Origin: Bythopirellula sp.
GTDB lineage: Bacteria > Planctomycetota > Planctomycetia > Pirellulales > Lacipirellulaceae
Direction: 5' to 3'
NCBI GenBank assembly: GCA_028285205.1
Contig: JANQQA010000037.1
Coordinates: 1-61,038, forward strand
DNA: 61,038 nt
The translations under genes were made by a program, and so were the position numbers. The notes beneath the pieces are model-generated. The model saw only the letters and a program-made list of their open reading frames with translations, was not told where the DNA came from and did not search any database. This document shows, piece by piece, positions 54,307 through 61,038 of the stretch. Position 1 is the stretch's first letter, and every line of letters starts with the position of its first letter.

Positions 54307-54804
54307 TTAATTGGATTCGAGGGTGAAGTTGATTACATTCTCACCACTTTTGACTTCTGCGGTCAGTGACGAGGATTCAAGTCTGGAATAGCTTTCAGGG
54401 ACGATCCAATTGTAGGCCGCTCCCATCCCTTCCATCATTTCGACCTCAAACTCTTTCAGTTGAGCTGGTGTGGCATCAGGTGGTGGATTGAACTTCGGCA
54501 TTCGCTTTGGCTTGGTTTCTACCGCCTTCACCGTCACATTGTGCTTGCCAAGGATCGCTCCGTCATCTGTTTCATAAGTACGTAGCGTGTACTTTCCATC
54601 GACAATTTCCCCTATCGCCATACGGCCTTGAGCGGGATAGAAGCGGATAGAACCCTGTGGGACGGGCGTGCCATCGATGGTCACATCGCCTGACACCCGA
54701 GCAATATTACTTCGGTCCTTGCCGCAGCCGACTACGGAACTCGCTAGCACAGCAATCGCCATTGAAGCGATAAGGGATGCAAAATCTACGTTCACTAACT
54801 TCAT
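54307..54804 (-). CDS. Lipoprotein, planctomycete carboxypeptidase-regulatory-like type
   Basis: 165 residues from the ATG at 54804; a TTG at 54813 is also in frame. Signal peptide ends in the lipobox VVGC (Cys27). It has VSGDVTIDGTPVPQGSIRFYP, an Ig-like/carboxypeptidase-regulatory strand pattern, and GKYTL, LGKHNVTV. Such small lipoproteins typically follow DUF1559 genes in planctomycetes, as here (75 nt later). Role unknown. Confidence 0.88.
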   Translation of the reverse strand: MKLVNVDFASLIASMAIAVLASSVVGCGKDRSNIARVSGDVTIDGTPVPQGSIRFYPAQGRMAIGEIVDGKYTLRTYETDDGAILGKHNVTVKAVETKPKRMPKFNPPPDATPAQLKEFEVEMMEGMGAAYNWIVPESYSRLESSSLTAEVKSGENVINFTLESN

Positions 54805-54888
54805 TTGTCTCAAACTAAAGAGTTGAAATTCTGATAGTTACTTAGTGGATGAGGTCGAAACTACTTTGACTGCTTGATCGGACGCTTA

Positions 54889-55950
54889 CTACAAAGCTGA
54901 CGAGTCGACTACTTCTTGCCCAGCAATAGAGGACAGCGCTCGGTACATGAGAGAATCGATGTCTTCGCTAACAAATGTGACATGACCATCCGCAAAGAGT
55001 ATGTGACAGCCCCCTGGGTGGTCGCTGCTTAGTGGAATTTCCATGCGCGTAAAATTCTGTTGATTCAACACGACCGAATTGATCGGGTTCGTACTCGTAT
55101 TCACCATGCAGCGGTCGTACTTCCAATTGTTTTGATTGGCACAAGGAGCTGCACACTTGGCTCCTATCCACCAGGGGAGATAGCCGCCAACATCCGGATC
55201 ACCATGTCCGGGACCCGCGCCATCACGGTGGAAATGAACACACTCACCAAACGCGAACGAGTTGGAAGTGCCGTCTGTAATCATTGCCATGCTTCGAGGT
55301 GGTTCCACAGCCTGAGGATTGTGGATAAGAAACAGGCCGTCCCAGTAGACAAATCCTGACAAGCTTCTGGGGGGCCTCGTCGTGCTTATGCGAGGATCGA
55401 TGGGAACCTCTTCCAAGATGCTGCCCCCCGCGATGGCTATGTAGTCGCGTCGATTCTGATACTCACCCCATTGGCCTGTACTAGGGCATTTGTATACGTC
55501 AATCGACGCTTGAACGAGTTCGTCGCCAAGTGTCGGATCTGCTAACGAAGCGTCGTGTTGATTGCTCCAATCATTCCAGCCGCGAAACCTGCCGTTATTA
55601 TCACTCGCATTCTCATCAACTAACAGTGATTCAAGATTGTCCTGCTCAAGATAGGGGAGAATTTTCCAGTACACTGGCTCACCGCGGCAGTCCTGTCCAT
55701 TGCCGGGACAGTGGTAGTCAGAATCGATTTCAGATCCAGGCGGAAAATGGCCGTTGGACGACTCGAAATTGAGAACGGCAAGACCGATCTGCCGCATGTT
55801 ATTCAGGCATTGGGAACGTCGCGCCGCCTCACGGGCTGCTTGCACCGCTGGTAGCAGAAGTGCCACCAACACGCCGATGATGGCTATGACCACCAAGAGT
55901 TCTACCAGAGTGAATCCAGCTGATCTGTGGTGAGTTTTCCGTTCAAACAT
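54889..55950 (-). CDS. DUF1559 pilin-like protein
   Basis: 353 residues. The N-terminus is a type IV pilin-like prepilin motif GFTLVELLVVIAIIGVLVAL, with Gly before Phe as the processing site. It continues LPAVQAAREAARRSQC.NN and ends with HILFADGHV (the H-x-x-x-x-DG element). These are hallmarks of the DUF1559 (SBP_bac_10) family, which is expanded in planctomycetes. A GAGGGATAGGA ribosome region precedes the ATG. Probably forms a surface filament or complex. It sits with the following lipoprotein and the preceding PEP-CTERM gene. Confidence 0.95.
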   Translation of the reverse strand: MFERKTHHRSAGFTLVELLVVIAIIGVLVALLLPAVQAAREAARRSQCLNNMRQIGLAVLNFESSNGHFPPGSEIDSDYHCPGNGQDCRGEPVYWKILPYLEQDNLESLLVDENASDNNGRFRGWNDWSNQHDASLADPTLGDELVQASIDVYKCPSTGQWGEYQNRRDYIAIAGGSILEEVPIDPRISTTRPPRSLSGFVYWDGLFLIHNPQAVEPPRSMAMITDGTSNSFAFGECVHFHRDGAGPGHGDPDVGGYLPWWIGAKCAAPCANQNNWKYDRCMVNTSTNPINSVVLNQQNFTRMEIPLSSDHPGGCHILFADGHVTFVSEDIDSLMYRALSSIAGQEVVDSSAL

Positions 55951-56187
55951 TCCTATCCCTCATGGCTTCTGTTGCTAAACGATCAACGCACATCGACTCG
56001 AAACCCTGGCCTGGTTAGTGCATGAACAAGTCCGCACTGATCCCAACTACAGGGAACTCCGACTCGCCGGCTCTCCTCATCTCTTCGAAAGTACTAAGTC
56101 CGTGGAAACAAATCACCCACCGCGGTGACGTTCGCCACCGCGGTAGGCGTCTTACGATTCCGAATTCGTCTTCAAAAGCCTACTTCG

Positions 56188-57096
56188 CTAGCGGCGGCTC
56201 CGGCGCGAGCCTAGTAAGGCAAGCCCGCCTAATAACAGCATTACGCTACTCGGCTCGGGCACAATCTGCACAACGACACCTGCGAACCGCAGGTTGCCGC
56301 CGCCCAACACGACATTGAGATCCTGCGGTGAGCCCGAATCGTTGTTGACGTGCAGGGTATAGTAGCCATTATTCCGCGCGACTCCTGTCATCGCCCCAAG
56401 CGATGCCTGAGCGCCGTCAAGTGTGGCAGTACCGCTCGCGTCGCCATCGCTGTCGCGAACAAACAAATGGACGTCGAAGAGGCCATCTGGAAGCGTGGCA
56501 TTCAACGTATAGTCCGCATCGTCAAGCCGGAGCGCAAGCTTACCTGATGTATCACTCGCTCGAAAATCGGAGTTCGAGGATCGCGGCACCGCGGTGCCAG
56601 TATCTAAGAAAAAGTCCGCCCCCAATCCATCGGCGCTGTCAACTCCCCATTCCGCGGGATCAGAGAACTTGGAAATCCACTCGACTTGTTCGCCGGCATG
56701 GTAGTTCCCTAATGGTCCCCCATCACCAAGCGGTCCGCCGGTGGTGGTCACTCTTCCTTGAACGTGGACCCGCTCAGGATGATCATCGCCCCGTCCCGAA
56801 GGATCCCAAATGGCCCAATCAAGTGTGTTGGGAATCGAGTCCATTGCGAGCCGCCGCGCTGACGAGAAGATTGGCGGTGTCATCAGGATGGCATCGTCGT
56901 ACTCAAGGCCCTGGTCCAACAACGGTGTATTGGTATTCGGGTCCATCGCAGTCGCATCGCCCCCGAGAAGATCAGGGATGAATGCATCTAACTCCGCGAC
57001 AGGCGTAGTCGACACCGAGATACTCGATGTCGCCTGAACACGAATTGGTAGGGCCACCAGCACTACCAAAGTCAAAATCAACATAGTCCACTTCAT
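56188..57096 (-). CDS. PEP-CTERM protein
   Basis: 302 residues with a signal peptide (ILTLVVLVALPIRVQA) and a C-terminal PEP-CTERM signal VPEPSSVMLLLGGLALLG then RRSRR. The rest (for example DWAIWDPSGRGDDHP, ADYTLNATLPDGLFDVHLFV) is beta-rich and not recognised. A GGGAG ribosome site precedes the ATG. It is between the FecR-like gene and the DUF1559 gene, so probably a surface product of the same regulated locus. Confidence 0.88.
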   Translation of the reverse strand: MKWTMLILTLVVLVALPIRVQATSSISVSTTPVAELDAFIPDLLGGDATAMDPNTNTPLLDQGLEYDDAILMTPPIFSSARRLAMDSIPNTLDWAIWDPSGRGDDHPERVHVQGRVTTTGGPLGDGGPLGNYHAGEQVEWISKFSDPAEWGVDSADGLGADFFLDTGTAVPRSSNSDFRASDTSGKLALRLDDADYTLNATLPDGLFDVHLFVRDSDGDASGTATLDGAQASLGAMTGVARNNGYYTLHVNNDSGSPQDLNVVLGGGNLRFAGVVVQIVPEPSSVMLLLGGLALLGSRRSRR

Positions 57097-57284
57097 GAGA
57101 CTTCTCCCTCTAGATTACGGATTCGAAAAGACTAGTGAAAAAAAGACTGACTTAACAGACACGGGCATGAGATTGCCAACTATATTTTAACAAGCTGTTC
57201 AACATGTAGCGGGCGAATAACTCTGTGGAAAATCTGTTTCAACGCGGCTTTCTGATTCGCTTCGTGTACGACTCAAAGCAAGTG

Positions 57285-58913
57285 TTATCGACCTCTCGTC
57301 TGGTCTGGCATCGGTTTCACTACGACGCCATACATGCTCTGTCGGACTGAATACGGATCGACATTCCCGAGTTCACTGGTCCGCAACGACCCGAGCTTTA
57401 CCACCATTGGCACGGGCACATTCTGCTGCCACACAGAGAATACAGAGTCAATACTCTGCCCCGGTCCAATCTGTGCATCAAGCTGCGAAGGTCGAAACCT
57501 CGTTTCGTCCGCTGCAACGATGTGTGCATCCAAACCAATATCCCAACCTGTATCCACAAAATCGGACGACAGCCACTCCGGAGTCGAAACTCGGTCGTCC
57601 ATCAATACGTAAACTCGAGATGGTCGCAACAACTCCAGCGCGATTTCTACCTTGCGCACTTTGTCATCGTTGAACGTCATGACGTAGTCGCCGCCGAGTA
57701 AGAAACGTGGGATGCCTTGCGAGTCTAAGCCATTCCATTCGTGTAGCCGGTCAACATAAGCTCGGCAATCTTCATCGAATCCGCGAGCGATGACTCGGTA
57801 GAATTTCGAGGTTTCGCCCGATAGTAGGCTGTCACTCACTGAGCCGATGAGGTTCGACACGCGGTGACTACGACCCAGCACGTCTGGTGGAGGAAGAAAC
57901 AGAGGATTCTGTACAGCAGCGATTCTGTCCGTATCTCCGTTTCGTGCGATATGTAGCGCTTCGCCAGCGCTTAAACGGCGCTCTTGGCTACCAGCAGACG
58001 CCCGAATCGACAAGTCTACCGCCCCTTCATAGACAACTACATCTGTACTCGCACCCTCGACTATCGAAAGTCCAAACACTGTGCCTAGGTCGATGATTTT
58101 TGCGTCTGGAGACTCGACTTCAAATCCCACGGCATCGGGGCCACATCGCATGACGAGCTTGCCGTGTCGTGCGATTGCTTTGCGAGCCGAGACCAATCGG
58201 AAATCCGCGGGACCTTGTAAAACAATTTGCGCTCCATTGTCCAGCATCAACTCCACGACACCTGTCTCGAACTGCAATTGGTCCCCGACCGTGATCCGCG
58301 ACCACGCCTCGAAGTGTGGCGCACCAGCCGACCACTCAACGTGGGCCACATCGACTATTCGCCCACTGAACGTAGACGCTCTAGTGGTGGGCATTAAGTG
58401 CGGTTCTGGGGTGACTAAATCCTCGTTCAGCGGCACATTCTGTGAATTGCCTTGCTCCAACTTCGATTGCGTGTTGGCAGCTTGGAGGCCACTCTGCACC
58501 TCGGGCCAAAAGGCAAGAGCACCGGCAATCAAGACCAGGCAGGCAAGCGCTCCAACAACGTAGAGCCGTAGTCTCTTGCTTCTAAGTGACCAGGCAGACG
58601 GTGTTCTTGAGTGTAAGTGACGCTCACTGCGCTCTGTCCGAAGAGGTTTATGTTGAATCTCCTGAGGATGCTCGAAAACGGTCGAATTCCAGACGTCTTT
58701 TCCAGCCTTACCCACTCCATTAAGTGTCGAGGATTCCGTCAGTGTGACGGTATCGTCGGCAGCAAAGAGGTAGATCAAGCGTGAATCTTCGGATTCGGCA
58801 AGCAGAACATTCAGTCGCTCTTGCTCGTCCTTGGTTGCATCTCCTTGCAGGCAAAGCAGACTGAGGCGCAAGGTTTCAGCAACCAATTCGTTTTTGTCCA
58901 ATCCTGAGACCAT
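57285..58913 (-). CDS. FecR-like anti-sigma/signal transducer
   Basis: 542 residues. A cytoplasmic N-terminus (about 1-110), one membrane helix (about 116-136, YVVGALACLVLIAGALAF), then a periplasmic FecR-type beta region (about 210-310, with VELMLDNGAQIVLQGPADFRLV and KAIARHGKLVMRC). The N-terminal part should bind the sigma factor, and the outer part should sense a ligand or partner. Gap of 4 nt after the sigma stop. Longer than classical FecR, as is usual for planctomycetes. Confidence 0.88.
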   Translation of the reverse strand: MVSGLDKNELVAETLRLSLLCLQGDATKDEQERLNVLLAESEDSRLIYLFAADDTVTLTESSTLNGVGKAGKDVWNSTVFEHPQEIQHKPLRTERSERHLHSRTPSAWSLRSKRLRLYVVGALACLVLIAGALAFWPEVQSGLQAANTQSKLEQGNSQNVPLNEDLVTPEPHLMPTTRASTFSGRIVDVAHVEWSAGAPHFEAWSRITVGDQLQFETGVVELMLDNGAQIVLQGPADFRLVSARKAIARHGKLVMRCGPDAVGFEVESPDAKIIDLGTVFGLSIVEGASTDVVVYEGAVDLSIRASAGSQERRLSAGEALHIARNGDTDRIAAVQNPLFLPPPDVLGRSHRVSNLIGSVSDSLLSGETSKFYRVIARGFDEDCRAYVDRLHEWNGLDSQGIPRFLLGGDYVMTFNDDKVRKVEIALELLRPSRVYVLMDDRVSTPEWLSSDFVDTGWDIGLDAHIVAADETRFRPSQLDAQIGPGQSIDSVFSVWQQNVPVPMVVKLGSLRTSELGNVDPYSVRQSMYGVVVKPMPDQTRGR

Positions 58914-58917
58914 GATT

Positions 58918-59616
58918 CTAAACTGCTGAACCGAGCTTTATTTGGATACATTGATGTAGTTTTTTACGAACCCGATAGAGACTTTGACGTAGTGCCGCCA
59001 CCGTCATCCCAAGCTTTTCAGCCACGCTCTCAATAGCCCCGTGACCTGAATAGTAATCAGCTACCAGTTCTCGTTTTTCTAGCGAAAGCTTTTCGAGACA
59101 ATCAAGCATCGCTTCGTGCCTGGCGTCCAAATCTTCAGTTGCATCATCGTATGTCATCTTCAACTGTTCCAGCACCGACTCGCTAAAGACCCGGCGTGAC
59201 TTTTCCTTGCGGTAAGCAAGCACCAGATAGTAAGCGATCGCCCGAGCCCAACCTGCGAACGATTTTTCTTCGTCATAGTTTTCAAATTGCTGCCAAAGTC
59301 GCACTCGAACACGCTGCATGATTTCTTCAGCGTCATCCCAACTCGCTGTAAGTGAGTAGATGTACCGAAAGACAAGACGCTCATGTGCCCCCAATAACTC
59401 GACGAACTGCTGTCCGTCTACAGTGGATTTATTTGTGCTGAAAGAACCGCCAGGTTGCCCATCAGCAGCGAATGGGTCTGGAGCATTCGGTTTTCGGGCG
59501 TAAGGGTCTGGTTTTGGATCTTCCACTAACTGAGCCTTCCCGCATGTTTTTTGGATGAGCTGAACGCAACTGTTCGAAGACCGACGAGCTTCACATAGGA
59601 ATAAGCTTTCAGGCAC
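58918..59616 (-). CDS. ECF sigma factor (Rhodopirellula/Verrucomicrobium type)
   Basis: 232 residues, the first about 65 being a polar extension; the true start may be nearer LLGAHERLVFRYIYSLT. Region 2 is DDAEEIMQRVRVRLWQQFENYD...FAGWARAIAYYLVLAYRKEKSR and region 4 LEKLSLEKRELVADYYSG...VAEKLGMTVAALRQSLYRVRKKL. This pattern belongs to the planctomycete/Verrucomicrobia ECF family usually followed by a FecR-like gene, as here. It probably drives the PEP-CTERM, DUF1559 and lipoprotein genes after it. Confidence 0.93.
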   Translation of the reverse strand: MPESLFLCEARRSSNSCVQLIQKTCGKAQLVEDPKPDPYARKPNAPDPFAADGQPGGSFSTNKSTVDGQQFVELLGAHERLVFRYIYSLTASWDDAEEIMQRVRVRLWQQFENYDEEKSFAGWARAIAYYLVLAYRKEKSRRVFSESVLEQLKMTYDDATEDLDARHEAMLDCLEKLSLEKRELVADYYSGHGAIESVAEKLGMTVAALRQSLYRVRKKLHQCIQIKLGSAV

Positions 59617-59851
59617 TGAAAATAACGACTATTCCTGCAAATGTTGGGAAGTCCTTGAGATCGGACTTCTCCAGAAAACTAGTCCGACGTGCCGACCTTC
59701 CAGGCCGTAAGTCATTGCCAAACAATGGCTTGCGCGATGCGGCCGGGCTGCTTCTCGTGGTGAAAATGAATGTGTGCGGCTTTTGTGCAAGTTAAAGCTT
59801 GTATGAACGAGCTAACCGTCTGCAGCATCAAACTAGCCATTAACTAAAATG

Positions 59852-61038
59852 TCAGCGGTCGTGCTGGCGTGACTTCTCTAGCTCTGAAATGGCTCGCTTG
59901 AGCACGCGAACCGTGTACTTGCCACGCGCATACAGCTGGGTTCTTGGTTTCAAAGCTGCACGCATCGATGCCAAAACTGGAACGGCATTGCCTCCGAGCT
60001 CGTCAAGTACAATCGCTGCCTGTAATCTATGCCATTGTTCCCCGTCTTCTAGCATTTGGGCAAGCACCAGCAGTGGGGTGGAGGAGGGATTCATCCTGCA
60101 GATTGCTCGCGCAGCTGCGATTTGAACGCAATCGGACGGATCATGTAGTAGCTCCTTGAGTTGCGAAGTTGCCGAAGAGGCGTCCACACCGATATTACCC
60201 ATTCCAATCGCGCCCCAATACCGGACAGCGGCATCTTGATGCTGAACGGCTTCGATGAGCCTGGGAAGCGCCGTCTTTCCTGCAGATGCTGAGGCCGCGG
60301 CATTCGCAATACTCTTAGCGATTTTTTCTCCCTCGGGTTGGCGCAAAATGCTGTACCGCCCATCAACTTGCTGGTCGCGCTCAGCGAGAATAGGTTCGGC
60401 AATCAGGCCTAGATCCAAAGTTTTCTTTACCCAACCAAAGTGCTCGCTTCGCATTCGCTCTAGCGCGTTTGCATAGTCTGGATCACCAGCGAGGTTATGA
60501 ATTTCATGAGGATCGCTGGCCGTGTCGTACAGCTCTTCAACTGGCTTTGTGTCTTGGAAATACCTTGCCGCTGCTGGAGGCAAGCGACCCTCGGCGTGCG
60601 CTAGCCGAAGTTCTTTCATTGTTGCCCCTTTTTCTGGTGTCTCCATGTGCTGAAAATACTCTTTGAACGGCTCGTAGTTGCGCAGATACTTGAATCGCTT
60701 GTCGCGAACCATGCGGATGATGTCGTAGCGTTCATCCATACGATCACGTGCACCAAAGACGTAGTCACGTGGGGCAGGAAGGTTTGCACCCAAAAAAGCT
60801 TTGCCCTGAATATAAGCAGGCACTTTCAGTCCAGCTAAGTTGAGAACCGTCGGTCCCAGGTCGATCGAACTTATCAGCTGGTCAGCGACTGAGCCTGGTT
60901 TGCCGTCACTGCCGATTCGGAACTGCGGCGGGATGTGCACGATCAGTGGGATGTGCACTCCTGAGTCATACAGCCATCGTTTCGCGCGCGGCAATCCAAC
61001 ACCGTGGTCGGACCAGAACATGATGATGGTGTCATCGT
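59852..61038 (-). CDS. Sulfatase with C-terminal HEAT repeats, N-terminus outside window
   Basis: The frame runs off the window end on the minus strand (DDTIIMFWSDHGVG at its visible start), so the catalytic Cys region is not seen. It has FWSDHGVGLPRAK (metal ligands of sulfatase C-terminal half), VVGDPR-like RDYVFGARDRMDERYD, and SDPHEIHNLA. The last about 140 residues form HEAT-like helical repeats (RLIEAVQHQDAAVRYWGAI, LKELLHDPSDCVQIAAARAI). This sulfatase/HEAT fusion is known in planctomycetes. It is upstream of the ECF sigma gene with a 235-nt gap, so may be a separate unit. Confidence 0.88.
   Translation of the reverse strand, partial: DDTIIMFWSDHGVGLPRAKRWLYDSGVHIPLIVHIPPQFRIGSDGKPGSVADQLISSIDLGPTVLNLAGLKVPAYIQGKAFLGANLPAPRDYVFGARDRMDERYDIIRMVRDKRFKYLRNYEPFKEYFQHMETPEKGATMKELRLAHAEGRLPPAAARYFQDTKPVEELYDTASDPHEIHNLAGDPDYANALERMRSEHFGWVKKTLDLGLIAEPILAERDQQVDGRYSILRQPEGEKIAKSIANAAASASAGKTALPRLIEAVQHQDAAVRYWGAIGMGNIGVDASSATSQLKELLHDPSDCVQIAAARAICRMNPSSTPLLVLAQMLEDGEQWHRLQAAIVLDELGGNAVPVLASMRAALKPRTQLYARGKYTVRVLKRAISELEKSRQHDR

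Noticed and set aside
1..61038. CRISPR arrays, intact rRNA or tRNA genes, complete insertion sequences
   Set aside because: No regular spaced repeats, rRNA-like tracts, complete cloverleaf or intact transposase were found by eye.

Overview
The window looks like a stretch of a Planctomycetota chromosome, most likely of the Pirellulales type. This is inferred from gene content, not from a marker gene. The content includes three ECF sigma factors next to Ser/Thr kinases or a FecR-like protein, a DUF1559 pilin-like protein, and several type I sulfatases. There are also seven PEP-CTERM proteins (three of them with dockerin-like repeats), a PKD-repeat surface protein with an LEKRRVLDA N-terminus, and a secreted protein of the LYFEE/ERYG family that I recall only from planctomycetes.

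Layout. 1-4761: a translationally coupled three-gene cassette of HlyD-type adaptors, whose last member fuses a PqqD-like domain, a membrane M50 metalloprotease and an adaptor barrel. 4774-9353: a secreted Cys-rich protein and a divergent PKD surface protein. 9440-17448: a giant zinc-ribbon/kinase/WD40 protein, a single-pass membrane protein, a BY-kinase-like ATPase with a degenerate P-loop, and an ExeA/GspA-type AAA ATPase, a set reminiscent of exopolysaccharide and exosortase loci. 17449-24863: palindromic intergenic repeats and three tandem paralogous PEP-CTERM beta-solenoid proteins. 25024-27521 (minus): a MacB-like permease and MacA-like adaptor without an adjacent ATPase. 27761-30596: a 40-codon basic ORF, a GNAT-type protein and an SGNH hydrolase. 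30891-36657 (minus): ECF sigma, PQQ-propeller and kinase/WD40 operon. 37031-38206: a Tat-exported Gfo/Idh/MocA oxidoreductase with a good terminator. 38345-39860: a scar region with a tRNA-Ala-like 3' fragment, a clustered octamer, a small conserved-looking ORF and a decayed transposase. 39889-42596 (minus): ECF sigma plus zinc-finger kinase. 42733-51586: carbohydrate esterase, HEXXH protein and three sulfatases. 51708-52741: a pseudogene with one in-frame stop and one frameshift. 52761-61038 (minus): sulfatase-HEAT (cut by the window end), ECF sigma, FecR-like, PEP-CTERM, DUF1559, lipoprotein, and PEP-CTERM/dockerin protein.

How the parts fit together (inference): the window is devoted to the cell surface. 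Exported esterases and sulfatases point to degradation of sulfated, acylated polysaccharides. PEP-CTERM proteins imply an exosortase elsewhere, since none is in the window. The sigma/kinase/FecR units supply local regulation, and the adaptor/M50 cassette plus the ATPase set may serve export of surface proteins or polysaccharide. The most unusual items are the GAF-HlyD / HlyD / PqqD-M50-HlyD cassette, the modular tandem solenoids, the repeat-rich scar at 38.3-39.9 kb, and the pseudogene whose two frames join exactly at a canonical -1 slippery heptamer.
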